Of a stretch of DNA of 64,000 bases, positions 15,001 to 30,000 are shown in pieces. The stretch is from the NCBI RefSeq assembly GCF_000327385.1, contig NW_008709919.1, forward strand, positions 88,096 through 152,095, in the 5' to 3' direction. Under the pieces are notes generated by a model that was not told the origin of the DNA, did no database searches, and saw nothing but the letters and a program-made list of their open reading frames with translations. A program made the translations under genes and the position numbers. The stretch comes from Lottia gigantea. Lineage: Eukaryota > Mollusca > Gastropoda > Lottiidae. Position 1 is the first letter of the stretch. Each line of letters starts with the position of its first letter.

Positions 15001-18000
15001 AAGTACAACAATAATTCATTACATTTACACGCACCTAGAAAACAAAGTACATCAATAATTCATTACATTTACATGCACCTAGGAAACAAAGTACATCAAT
15101 AATTCATTACATTTACATGCACCTAGAGAACACAGGACAACAATAATTCATTACATGTACACCCACCTAGAAAACAAAGTACAACAATAATTCATTACAT
15201 TTACATGCACCTAGAAAACAAAGTACAACAATAATTCATTACATTTACACCCACCTAGAAAACAAAGTACAACAATAATTCATTACATTTACATGCACCT
15301 AGAAAACAAAGTACAACAATAATTCATTACATTTACACGCACCTAAAGAACACAGTACAACAATAATTCATTACATCTACACGCACCTAGAAAACAAAGT
15401 ACAACAATAATTCATTACATTTACACCTACCTAGAAAACAAAGTACAACAAAAATTCATTACATTTACACGCACCTAAAGAACACAGTACAACAATAATT
15501 CATTTCATTTACACCCACCTAGAAAACAAAGTACAACAATATTTCATTACATTTGCATGCACCTAGAAAACAAAGTACAACAATAATTCATTACATTTAC
15601 ACCCACCTAAAGAACACAGTACAACAATTCATTACATCTACACGCACCTAGAAAACAAAGTACAACAATAATTCATTATATTTACATGCACCTAGAAAAC
15701 AAAGTACAACAATAATTCATTACATTTACACCCACCTAAAGAACACAGTACAACAATAATTCATACTAAATCAACATGTTCTCCGCCAAACATTTCAATG
15801 GTGGGTGTCACACGAAGCAGATCATGCTAACTCTTTTCAAAAAACACCTGATGGTACTTCTCTTTGGAGGAGTCACCTATTATGCAACTTTTACACTCAA
15901 TTTTGCCATACTTTGGACAAGATTTTGATCGATGGATTTGTCTTGCTTGTACAAATTTTTATTATCCATATTTTAGAGTTTTCATCCATGAATAGTAAGA
16001 AGTTAAAATATTTCATACCTTGAGAACAATAACCATTTCCACTGCACAGATTAGGGCAAATTTCAGTGACGATAAAATCTACTCTTCCTCTACTCCATAA
16101 GGTGACATCTCTACTGTATAGTGATAAACATTGCTCAACAAAGTTGGTTAAAGCATTTTCTGCCCATGTCAAATCATCTGTGATCTAAAACAAAAAATCC
16201 CAAATTTTTCATTAGAAGTGGCACACCTTATGTAAAACGCTTCCATGCACAAGGTTTGGTCTAACATAGGAAAAACTGCAATCAAGACATAAAATAGCGC
16301 AAATTGCAGAAATATTGTTTAGACGGTTATCAGAAGGCAGTTGTGTGACCACAAAAACTGACCAAAATTCAGAATGAACAAAGTAGTAATATCAATAGTA
16401 AAGCTTACAAATGCAGAATAGCTTAGAGGTAATAGTTCAAAGAATATCAAAGGCCAGAGTTATCTGCTTGGGAGAGATCAATTTGGCCAAGGACCAGCAG
16501 GTAGAGAGGATCCTTAACTGTGAACCTAAGTTGTTATCCTTGTATAACATAGTTGTTTCTTTCTTTCTAATGGTGTGTAAATAAAAAATAAGTTATGTAT
16601 CTTGTCATACATAAATCAAATGAATAAGAAAAAACTTTCAGAAGATGAAACTACCTTAATATCAATGATACAGGATTGTAAGGTTCTCTCGATCTCAGCA
16701 TCGAGTAATCCAATTTCATAACATGATCCACCAATACTTGTACTAACAATATAATTAAAACAATACTCGCGTGCATCATCTTCTGTTTTACCAAGTGGAG
16801 TTGGGAATGTCGATACCTAAAATCAGTAAACATTGTCAATCATAAGAAAACAACAAACATTGCCAGTGTCCAGAAATAAGCATACAGCAATTTTTAACAG
16901 TGCTCAAAAATCAGCAAACATTGAAGACTAAGAAATCAGTGAGCAAACATTGTAAGAGTTTAAAAAATCAGCAAACATTATCAGTTCATAAATCAACAAA
17001 CATTGCCAGTATCCAGAAATCAGCATACTGCAATTTTTAACAGTGCTCTGAAATCAGCAAACATTGTCAGACTAAGAAATCAGTAAGCAAACATTGTCAG
17101 AGTTTAAAAATCAGTAAACAATGTCAGTTTTTGGAATAATCAAACATTGTCATTGTTCAGAAATCAGCAACCATTACCAGTGTAACAATAACTGCAAACA
17201 TTGTCAATGTCCAGATATACCAGCAAACATTGTCATTGTTTAAAAATCAGTAAACATTGTCACATAATTCACTAGAATTTTACATAAATCTTTAAAAATC
17301 CGACAAATACTTGCCTTTGATATGTAGTCTACTTCATATTCGAAGATAACTTTTTTAGTATCTACTGTACAGCCTAATGGTGATATAGCTTCTTGTAAAA
17401 ACAACTTGGTTACATCAGTTCCTATTACAATAAAGACAGTAAGACCATGAGGTGTGCAATGAGGGAAATATTAAGTTTTAAAAGATGACCAAACCTAATC
17501 ACATAGCATAAGCTTTTTTTTTCAGAGTCTCAAAAATTTGAAAAATAACTATATTTCATTAATAGAAATTTTCATTTTTAAACCAAATAATTGAACGTAT
17601 GTCGGCTTCAAGAGGAACAAGGATTATTGCATCTTGGGAAAGGACCAACATACCATCTGTAATGGAGAGCTCTATATCATCATCCTGATAACAAGATACT
17701 ATATCATTATAAGGTGAACACTCTGGTCCTGATGGTAAACATTTACAGTAAACTAGTTGTTTATTGTTACTCTCTAGTTCTTCACATATACCAGAATAAT
17801 GACTTTCTGCTTCTTTAACTCTGTAAAGGCAATAACATTTGTCCATTACAGCTGACCAGTGAGTAAGTATTTCATGTTAAAAACTGGTATCAGGTGTCTT
17901 GAAGAGTAAGCATACCCTGACATTATTAGACATCAATATCTTTAAAACATATATATCAAGATGTGTCTAGCCCATATTTTTAAGGTGTGTCAAGCCTACT

Positions 18001-21000
18001 TTGTATTTTAATCATTTGATTTGTCAGAGTATTTTATTTGTCACACAGTGATTGTACATTTCATAGCATTTAGATGCCTAAAACATATTGCTTGCAGGAA
18101 CTAAGCGGCACCCCATCTTGTCTATATCAAACTAGATCATAAAAACTTGCCTCCATTGAAGAGAGAAAGCATCAGGTTCTCTTTCCTGACCAGCATAGAC
18201 TTGACCATCAGGTTGTTGGAGATCATTATCAACATCTTCATCAAATGTTCCACATAAACCCTGTGTTCTTTCATAGTCTGTTGGAGAGGCTTGAATCCAT
18301 ACATTAAGATAGCCTTTCTCATGCCTCTTCTTGCCTGGTTGTATAAATACTAGCGTTCCAGTAGGTAGTTGGATCTATTCAAGATACATCAAATATGTCA
18401 TCAATAAAATGAAAATTAGGTTCATTCAATACCTATCATGACTACCAATGTTACAAGGTGACTGTTTTGAATTCATTTCAATATTGGGTTTCTCTCACAT
18501 TTACTACTTTAGAAAGTCATGAAAATAGTGAAAATTTTCGTTCCGATTTGAGCAACTTTTATGACCTTCACCTTGACCCCATTCAAAAATTGCAGGAACT
18601 TCAAATGTGATTCTTCTTTGTTGATGAAGTTCAAAGATGTTCACAAAAATTGATTAAGAGCTTTGAATTGGAATATACTTCATCCACCTAAGTTATAAAG
18701 TTGTGGACTGAATAATAAAACGAAGTATTGTCAAAATCCAGCAACAATCATGCCTTTTAGTGTTTTAAAGCTAAATTTGAAAGCGTTTTCAAGAACAAGG
18801 GCAATAACTCATACTAAATATTTTTCGATTCTTCTGATTTACCCCATTTCATGTGGGCGTATAAAAAGGTGTGATGATAGATATTTCATCTTACTGTTGT
18901 ACGCATCATTAAATTCATAATCTAATAAATAATGAACCTGTAGTCAAAGTTTGATTCAGAAAAGTGATATGGATGAAATTAAATCGGCTAGTAGTCTGCT
19001 AAGAGGTTATAATGATAATGATGTCGATAAAACTCTACCTTGTATTTCTTGCCTTCTGAGTATCTATAAATTCTAGTGCCTGGTGTTAGGTCACCATTTT
19101 TATAAATTGTGACAGTGGTGGGTTGTTTTTCTTGGTTTGTCCTGCTTGCTCCACATCTATCCACTATGATGACATCATCACCTGATTTTACACTGACAGC
19201 ACAGTTACATGATACTTTACCATCACATTGTCGGAAAAAGGCTCGCACCTAAAAATAGTCCAATCAAACATCATCACATGCAAAAGCATGCAGCATCATT
19301 TAATTTAAGCTTAGAATTTTCTTGTTCTTGATTTCTCCCTTCTGTTCAATGAGTCTGCCTAATTCGCTTGAACACCTGGAGTTCCATCAATGGTTGTTCA
19401 GTTGTTCTGATAAAGATTTTGGATTCCAAAATACGTGTTTGCAAAATGAGATGAACTCTGGTCAATAAGATTTTAGTTGAAAGTAATTCTACTGTAATAT
19501 AATATAACGTTCAATTCTATGAACACACCAGTTGCCCTGATTAGGATCATATGTCCAAAACAGCTGTCAGTAGCAAAAGATGAACAATTTCTGCCAAGCA
19601 AAGATTTCAACAGGGAGCAATGTCATGTGGATAATTAGGCACATATACTAAAATGAGTCTCCTTTGATAAAGTACTGGTAATGAAGAGGCCAAAGAAATT
19701 AGACAGGGGATTTCCTTATTGTTAGCCTAAGCTTTAATATATAGCCAGGCCAAAAGCTGGCATAGGAATGTATGAATTCCATTAAACTAAGTCCAATATT
19801 ACTTACTTCATAAGGCATGGTAGTATGTTTATATAAAACAAATTCCCCTTCTCTAAATACATTATATGTTGTGCCATCAAACGTTGTCATATGAGGATGG
19901 ATCAATGAGCCACAAAGAGCAATGGTATCTCTATCTTTAATACTGATCTAAAAAATACGATATATTCTAGAAAATTCTTTACGTGTTAGCCTATAACCTT
20001 ACAAACAAACAAAAAACTTAACAAAAAAGCTGATATCCAAACGAAAAAAATTCTTTTAACAATCATGCTCACTATTGTGAGAAACCTGATGCCACTATTC
20101 AACTGGATTTGTCGACTCAACATGCCACAGATACCTATTAAAAAGCATAACCAAAAATGTATCTAGAAAATTTAAATTCTGCTTTAACAGTCTTTTCCCA
20201 AAATAAGTGTTACACTTACTGAAGTGGAACCAATTGTATCATTATAGACCACTTCTTCTCCAGCAGTCACTCTAGCACCAATCATCACTTGACTTCTTGT
20301 AGTCCCATCAACCAGACCATCAATACTTGCTTTCAATTCTAATTTCAAAGTGTCTGGATAATCTGAGATCTTTTTCAGACAAGTTTGTGTCTCATCAGTT
20401 GATAAAAAGACCGTCTGGTAATAATATTGAGAGTCCGAGCACTGGAGCTCATCTTCCTCTGGCAAGATGACGCCAACTTGTATCTGACATTCCTGGTCTT
20501 GGCTACACATATACTTCAGTGGTACGGACAGTTGTGTTTCTATAAAGCCTGGATCTTGACCTTCTATTAAACTCAGTTTTGTTGTCAGAAGCTGTAAAAT
20601 ATAAAGAGAGAATGATGTAATGGACTCTGATTATTCTGTTAAAGGATTTTTCTTAAAAAGAAAAAGCGTTTTTGAATAATTACTTGGATTTACCTGATTG
20701 TACACAGATTCTGTTGTATTATTCATTCTAAGAGGTAATAATAATAATATCTTTATTCAAATCTCATTGAGACACATGAATATAATATATACATAATATT
20801 TACAGTTAGTGACAGTATGGATTAATAATATCTACAGTTAGTGTAATCTGACACCTTATAACATCTATAACTCTCAGTGTTAATTTAAATTTATGTACAA
20901 TAATAGAGATGAATTTACATAGATTCTCCAACTCTGTACCTTGGCTATTTAGATAAGTTATACATATTAATAACTGAAAGATGCTTGAGGTAATAACTTT

Positions 21001-24000
21001 TCACAAATTTAGTGCGTTCGTTCTTGAGGATTTGGCATTTGAAAATGTAATGGAATTCATCACCTACTTCATCTTCATTGCAGAGAGAGCAAATACGATT
21101 TTCTACTGGGATATTTATGAAAACCCCGGCTTCAATTGGAAGTCTATGACTTCGACATCTAAATTTACTAAAGTATTGTCTGTACTTCAGAGGTAAATCA
21201 ATTAGGTAATGTTCAAAATTGAATATCGATTTAAACAGCCGGTAGAAAATTTCTAAATAACAGTACAAAATAATTTTGATGGCAATTATATGGCACAATT
21301 TGCCTACCCTGAAAGAAAATCTATAAGCATTTTTTTTTTGTCCACACCAAAAGTTATTCTACTAAAACTAATATACCTAGAGCGTTTTCTCTAAAATTCA
21401 TGCAGGTGATGAAATGATCTACCATAAAAATTTATATTTACCTTAATTTCGGCCATGAATGATATGATAGTCTTTTTTGGTGGACTGTAGGTTGACTCGC
21501 AACTAGCAGCATAACAAGCTAATACTCCACATTCAATCTACAAACAGAATATACATACTACAAGTCAAGAAGTGTCAAATGAGGGAAATTTTGCCAGGAA
21601 ACATCAAAATCACCTTCTTTTCTTTTCCTACTGTTTGGTATCTTTCCCTTACACAACTTGCATCTCAAAGGTCTAAAGAAATCAATTTTTCGAAGTCAAG
21701 ACTATCCATCCTGTATCAAATTCTTTGATAACACCATGAAATAATGGTGATGCTCGATTGGTGACTTCCGAACATGTTCTGTCTGTTCTAATTCTATGTG
21801 TCAAATGTCCCATTTCTGATTCCATGGTGGAACACATACTGAGAATTGTTAGAGCTGAAGTGACCAATCAAGCACCACCACAGATTTTAAAGAAAGGTAC
21901 AACTTAACAAAGGCAACAAAAGCTTAAATTCTCAATTTGCTTTTCTTTCAGACAGATGATGCACTTCAAAATTTATTTGGATTATTCCTGATTGCAGATT
22001 ACCTTTTAAGAACAATAACGATTGTTATCAGTCTTACCTTGGAACCAAATTTAAAACCAGTCACATATTTAATGTCTATTTCGGCCATTGTATCTTCTAG
22101 ATTCAGATCCAACATCTTAATTTCAGCATCATCATGGAACCATTTCAAAAACAGTTTCAAATCAGATCTTTGGGGAAGTTGAAATTCACAGACAAATTTA
22201 AAGTTCTCGCCATCTTGTTCAGCTTTAACAGTTGGAGTTAGTTCAAGATATGGGAAATCTGAAACCAGAATTGTGGGAAATCAGCATTCTTCACATTAAT
22301 CATATTGTGTACGGCTGAGCCCCGTCCTTGCCTGGCCCAAGCAAGTTAGAATTAAGCCTCAGCAAAATCTTCTTCAGTTCAGCAGACATTGATTCATCTA
22401 CAGTGTCTTTGTGCAAAATCAAAAAGATATAGATTTTGATACGTTTTTGGCAACTCAAAATTGTCAGAAATGAGCTCTCTGGGCCTGTCAGATTTTCTGT
22501 GTATAAAATCTGAGCCATGGCATCAATTCATTCCTGGCGACGGGGCTGGTACAGATGGACAAAAGCTTTGTTTGCTGACCATTTCAACATTAACAAGCAG
22601 TTTATTTCGAGTACCCATGATACCAGGCGTGAAACTTTGCAAGCCAATCGTATAACCATATTCATCATCACCAATCAAAACAAAGTCACTTAATCTTGCT
22701 TATATTTGGGCTATGCTAATTGCCCTAACAAGCAAATCATTTGTGTGCAGTGAAGACATTTTTACCAGACAGGGGGAGCAGTACTGTTCTACCCCAATCC
22801 AGTTCCAAGAAATCTTCCTACTGACAGGAGGATACAGGGTTAGAAAATCTGAAGATACTATCTCCATTTCAGAGATTGAATCCTGCACATCTGGATTGCT
22901 GACAATCAGCTTAGATTCTGAGCCAATGTGTGGTTTTAATGTAACAGAAGAACAAAAACATGCTACATGTACAAATGATTGAGCAAAATTTATCCTCAAT
23001 GCATAAGATAATCAACTTACCTTTTACTGTTGACCAATCATAATAATTTTCAAAAGGATCACAAATCAATGTGTCATTTTCTGGATTTTTTTCACCAAAT
23101 TTGTGACATTCCAAACCAAAGAAACAAGTTTCAGGCTGAAAAAAAGATATCATATGAAATACAAAATTCAACCATTACATTTTTTCCAATCTTTGATGAC
23201 AAGAATATTGGTTATTTCAGGGCTAGATAGTCAACACATACCCTTGAAAGACCATATTGAGGACTGCAGATAAGTATTATTATTATTTAATTAATATTTT
23301 TAAAGTATCAACAAGTAAAAAATTTACAAGGCCATAACAATTTATTTCAAATATTATGTCAATATATCTTTGGCTTGGGCCTCAAAACAGAAAATGTAAG
23401 AGGAGACCAGAAGAGAAGGTTCCAAGATGAAGGAAAATAGAACCACTATATTTTACAAGGATAACAACTCAGCTGGTCTTTGGCTAAACCTCTTGACATT
23501 GATTTTTCCAAGAATATCCATACCAATTTACCCAAACTGCCCTTTCTTTGACATAACCAAGCAAATGACATCATGTAAAGAACTACCCTCTAAATCCCTG
23601 GTTCCAAACCTGGGTTGTTTTCACCCCCTGGGGCTGTGGGACTAGGGTGTTAGGGGTATGGCCAACTGGTGTAGGAGAGGTATTTATTTTCAGATAGAGA
23701 GCACCTGACATCATCACATGCTGAAAATGTGGATGAAACAAATATTTGGGGGTGTGAAAGATTCATGTGATTGCTCCAAGGGTGTGAAGGCTGCAAAAGA
23801 TTGGGAACCACTGAGCTAAAAAGGGTTAAGGGGTAAAGAAATATGAATTATGAAACTAACCTTAATGGAACAGAATCCAGCTGTATCACAATCATGACAG
23901 TTAGGATGTATGACACTGAATACAGTCTCAGTACTATATAGTACTTCATTATTACTGATACTAATCAAATAACTATAAACAGTTGGTAGTTTACATACTA

Positions 24001-27000
24001 TATGACTAAAACTAACAAACATGGCTGCAACTTCTACAGTGTTTTCATCAGCAATAACAGTGTAATTCATGTCTTGGATCTAAATAAAAAATTACACCGC
24101 TGACAATCTTCAAAAACTAAGAAAGAAGACAATTTTTCACAGGCATTATTTTTGGTGCTTTATTTCTTTGGATTTGTAATGTCCACAGCAAGTAACAGAT
24201 GGACCTTAGTTTATCATCCCATTTGAAAGACCAGAATCTTCAACCTGCTACATAACAGGGGAACATTGGTTTTAAAGCCCACAAATAGTAATTCAACCAT
24301 AATGTATGCAGAAATAGCATTAAAACTCACCAAGATCCTTTGGAATTTACAGGTCAAGTTGTCTGATTTGACAAATTTGTTACCATATACAGTCACTTGA
24401 TCACAGGCTGCTTGAGATATATCACAGATTCCATCATTAACCAGACGGTAGATCTCAGGAGGTTCATTGTCTTCAACAGAACAATCTGGTCCGATAAAAC
24501 CTTCATTACATACACAGGTTGCTGAAATATGGAATAGGCTACTGTAATATATATTAGAGGGTGAAATCCAACGCCAGGCCAACTCTGAAAGCGATAGCTG
24601 TGGCATAAGAATTTGGCTCGGATAATATTTTGACAAGGGCAATAACTTATTGATATATGAGTACTTGACATTTATTCTGTGTTCTATACCTGCTGAGAAA
24701 ATATTGTCTTCAAAACTCATTAGCAAAAGTAAAGAGCAATATTGAGCTATATTCACGACTTGTAACTATGGTGGACGAAGATGTTGAATAAGCAGTGTTT
24801 ATATATTTTTATACTCCTATTCCAAGCTCTTAATCAACTTTTGATGAATGTCTTTGAATATCATCAACAAAGAAGAACAACATTTGAAGTTCTTGCTATA
24901 TTTGTATGGGGTCAAGGTGAAGGTCGTAAATGTTGTGAAAATCATTGCAGACAACTTTCCAAAGTTCCAAAAAACCCAATATCAAACAGAAATTCACAGC
25001 ATTGACCCTGTGAACACAGTAATTACGAGAGGTATTGAACAAGGTCTTGTACAACATATTTACCTAAAACATATGACTGATTTGAATAGACAAAACTACA
25101 CAGTTTTTGACCCAACACAAGTTGAAAAGACCGCACAGATTTTAAAGTCATTATCCATAATATAGTAACACTAACAGAACAACACATTATAGAATTCTTT
25201 GCGGCCATTAAAACCCTCCTATTTTCAAATTGTTTCAAATCAGTGTTGATGGAGTCAAATCCAACTTTCTATTGATTTGATTTTCTTGAGAAAGTAGGTA
25301 TATTTTTTTCCCATATCAAGTATAAACTTGCAAAATGGGAATAACAAAGTTTAGAGCTGATCTTTAATTAGCTGCATTATTTTACAAATACAAAGATTAA
25401 AACTATACGCAGATTAAAGAATTAAAGGATTAACTTATCCTAATCTGAATCAAATATAAAACAATGCAATGACTACAAGTACTTCTTGGGACAAAACATG
25501 CTTTTATCAGGGTACAAAGGTCAAGTTTTACATTTTACTTCTGCTCCAATATGAGTGAATCAAGTTGGACAATCCAAGCAGTATTCAATGGGGGACTTTT
25601 TACTTTAGCAGCAGCATTAACCTACTCTTATTCACTGTAGAGATATCGTTGTGAACAGTACAATATCAGTAAAGATAACAATTCTCATATTGGAAGCCTA
25701 AACTTCAAGTTTCATAATTGAAAAGGACTGCATCATAAGAAAAAATCCTGAAGGTGGCACTCGATTGGAGAGTTCTGAACAGGTTCCGCCATTTTGAATT
25801 CTGTCTTCACGTGGAACGCGTTCTGAACTCTGTTCCAACTTGTTGAACGTTCTGTTGTTTCCATAAATCCTGAACAAGCAGAACTCACCAATCAAGCAGC
25901 CAATGAGAATGCGCCCATTATGATTCGGAGAACTTACATTGAACACATGTTCCATTGCCAGAACAATCATTAAGACAGATAATATCATATAGGCTCTGAT
26001 TAACCTCTGTTCTGTTTCTACCACCATCATCTTCCTTTCCAGCGTCTGCTCCCTGTAACTTTAATTCTATCACACAAGCTTGCAGAAGTGAGTTGACTGT
26101 TGTTCCTAACCACTTCCTATTGTTGTTCATCTGTAAAGTCAAAGGAAACAAAATGAAGTTTAGCTTCCACTTTTTGCAAACACTATTGTCTGGCAGAAGT
26201 ACTTATTTGCCCTGCCAATTGACTTGAATCAATGTCAAAGTGCGACATATACTTACAAACAAATAAAGAGAAAAGCCATGCAGTGTGCAATAGGACAAAA
26301 TCTTTTATGCTCTTTTTTCTATATTTCCAAATGTCAAGGAATAATTTACGAGCGCACCATGAAGCTAAGGCGGCTCGATCATTTTGTTCTATTGCTATGA
26401 AATTGCTCTATACCTCTATGGCAGAAGTTGCGAAAATTCATAAATTATTCAAATAATAAAGAATTTGCTCAAAATGCCATTGAGTTGCATTTCAATCAGG
26501 TTGAATTTGAAAATTCTCTAATAAAAATACTTACCTTAATATCTGAGAGACAAGATTTCATGATGAAATCAGCGTGGATATTATCTATAGCTAGACACAT
26601 ATTCGCTGGTTTGGAGTTACTGATAACTTCATCACAGTAAGCTGTAGCATTACCTTCAGTTATACCAGATAACGTAGGCCAATCATATTCCTGAAACCAA
26701 AATATTCAAATTATTTAGAGCATTTGGTTGGTTAAACAGATGGTGCTCATTGGTTCTAATCTCAGTTGGCATGGTGATCTTGAATAAGTCATATTCTAGC
26801 TGTAACTCTACAACATGGAAAAGTCTCAAGATAAGGCAAGGTGTTATAAATACACACGGATTTTGAATGTAAGCTGTGAACACTATTAGGTTACTGATCA
26901 GCTTAGCTGAACAATTCCTGTTTCTGAGACCAAGATACGATTGGTCAGAAACCATGGAATGGACGGTGAACGTGCTACTTTAAACTAAATATAGCAATTT

Positions 27001-30000
27001 CAGGAAAAAGCAAATATAAAGATTTGGAATATATAAATGAACACTATATTTTTTTAAAATTTATGACAGTACCTGAAGTTTATAGTCAGCAGAATATTGA
27101 AACTCTGGTGTTTTAGAACAAGTTGATTTCTCTGCTATTTTCACAAATAATTGAGTTACATCTTCACCTGAAATCAAATTATTTTCCACACAAGTTGTTA
27201 TAAACGAGGTGCACAGGTTCCTAGATTGATTTTAATGCCCCACTTTTCTGTACCTTATTTGACTGAGAAAGTTCCAACAATATGCACCAAGCTAACAAGA
27301 CGATTTTGTCTAAACAACTGCATCAATATGTATCTCATTTTCCATTTTGAACTTTCAAATCATCTTCAGTACATAACCTGGAGGTTTCTAATAATATATT
27401 TTCTTTTTCAGCCTCTCAAACCTGCAGGGAAAACTGGCTGAAAATGTGAATATGCCATCTTGCCCAAAGCTGACATCTCAGTTGAAGCTCTGACTGCAAT
27501 AGCCTCATTTTGGAGGTGATGTCTGCTGCGAAAAAGGAAGTTGTACTGCATTCTAAATCAATTAGTTTACCTTCAGAGAATGTGAGTCTATTTTGATGTG
27601 GGCATGGTTTGATGTCTCCATTAGAGGTACATGGTGATGTGTTATTATTAATACAATCACAATAGATCATATCTTCTATCTGTATATCAGAATCTGTTTT
27701 ACAATATCCATTATATAGACTTGAATCTTTAGCTGACCTAAAATGAAATGAATGGAGTTTTACATCTGACTTTTCCACAAAGTCAATACCTTGCAATGAG
27801 GGAAATTTTGGACAGCATCCAAAAGACTAAGCGATTTCAGGTTAGCAAGTAAGCATCACTGCTCACCTGTCCTGAAGTGACAAAATATTTGGATCTATTT
27901 GAAAGCTTTTGATGCATTTCTTTTTCAAAATAAGACTGAATCATATTAATTTTTTGAGGATGTTCCTGAAAACTAAAAAATTCTAAATTCTGGGTCACTG
28001 TTATAAAATATTGTTCAAACCAGTCTCTTGAATTGAAAAATATGTACAGTTGTTGAAAATATTTTGATGTATCAAATATACATTTTTGTGATCCGATATA
28101 GCATTTACCTCCATGATGCTGTGAATGCATTTGGTGACATAACAACTGGACTTTTACCATCAAAATTATTGATAAGATCATTTGTATTATCACCATCAAA
28201 ATCACCACATAAACCTAGATAAATATCATTATCATGAAATGCAGGAAATAAACAAGTTTCTTGGGCATGCTTACTCTTTCAGAAATCACCCTGTGGTCAG
28301 GTCTGTCACTCTTATGACTAGGGTTCTGAGAACTGTAATAATTCAGAGAGCTCCCATACATGTAGGTAGGCCTAATATTGTAATTTATTGCGTTTTATTG
28401 TTCAATAACACAAGATATTTTCACTTCTCAAAAGTTTGTGACCCAACTTTAACTGTGCATACATACGTCAACACCATCTTCAAAAAACACAAAATTCAGC
28501 AATCAATAGAAAATTGAGCTGATTTAAGGTTAACTTATGCTCATTGTCACCACATAAAATGATGTTTTCAATTGAGATGAAATGAAAAATTGAAGCCTAC
28601 CTTGTGTTTTCATCCAGTCTTGAGTTGAAGGTACAATCCATACATTAAGATAGGCTGATAGATGTTGATTATCCAGACCTACAATAACTACAGTACCAGT
28701 GGGAAGTGTGATCTAAAATACAAATAAAAACAAGTAAAACAAAACGTCATAACAAAAATTTCCAAGTTAACCTTATGAGACGTCACTTGGTTACCACTGT
28801 CTCATTGGCCTATTTATTTAAACTGATGCCTAATGATGGAAACAATTCTAAAATTCTGTTGAATCAAAAGTGCAAGACTATTGTTTTCCTTATAGGCTAT
28901 GTAGCACTTAGACCTCAATCAATACAACCAAAAGCTTAAATCAAACCTTATATTTCATGCCAGCACCAATCTGATCAATGTAAACACCAGGAGTGAGGTC
29001 ATCATTGAGAATTATCTTGGCTATCATTGGTTGTTTGTCTGAGGTTTTCAGGTCTGCTCCACATCTATCTATTAATATGACATCATCTCCCGCCTTTACA
29101 GTTACAGCACAGTTACACATTCCATTCTTAAAACAGGCTCGGTAGTATGTTCTCACCTAAATTTGGATCAGATACAAAAAACCATGCACAATATTATTGA
29201 TTTGGGACATTTAACACTTCTATAAGGGGGTCATTAAGCCAAAATTTGACGTGACAGTAGACAGAGTTAAGATTCAATACAAAAACAAAAAAATGTTGAC
29301 TTTCAGAAGTATGTTTCTTCATCTATGCTCCTGGTTCCCAAACTAGTGCCCCCAGGGTGTAGCCTATGAGTTACCACCCACAAGGGATATCTGGGGTCAT
29401 GTATTTGAGAGGGTAATAGACACTAACCTCTAGGGGTAAAGTTGTATGTTTATACATTACAAACTCTCCTGAAGATAAAATGTCGTAATATCTGAAAGAA
29501 AACAAAGAAATAAACTTCAATCAATTTTCAAATTGAACACGTCTGCTATCGTAATAAAATGCTGATGATTCTTTACCAGTATCTTTTGAAATAATTCAGA
29601 TAAAAGTTCAGATTCGTCCATTTTGAAACTCCACTAAAACTAACGTGTTTTATGTCGTCACTAGAGTGGAATTACATATATATAGTAGCTTCTGCTAGCT
29701 CCCCTCTAGTGACATCATAAAACATGTTAGTTTTAGTGGAATTGCAAGAACCACAGATGTGGAAATTGGAATGGTGCCAATTGATGCGATCAATATACAC
29801 ATAGAAAGTTTAGAAAACCTCTTTACAATCCCTTTAATATCTGAACAGCATCTGACTGTTCATTTATATTTTAATAGCAACATCTAGTTCCAAAATACAT
29901 ATATACCAACCTTCCATCAAATGTAATAAGATGAGCTCCACTCATGGAAGAACAAACAGCACTTCTATCCTTGTCAATAATGGAGAGCTGAAACATATAA

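Noticed and set aside
22700-22999. Overlapping open frames between units 3 and 4 as a hidden PAN exon
   Set aside because: Neither strand shows the PAN cysteine pattern, and no exon with matching phase and splice sites is present.
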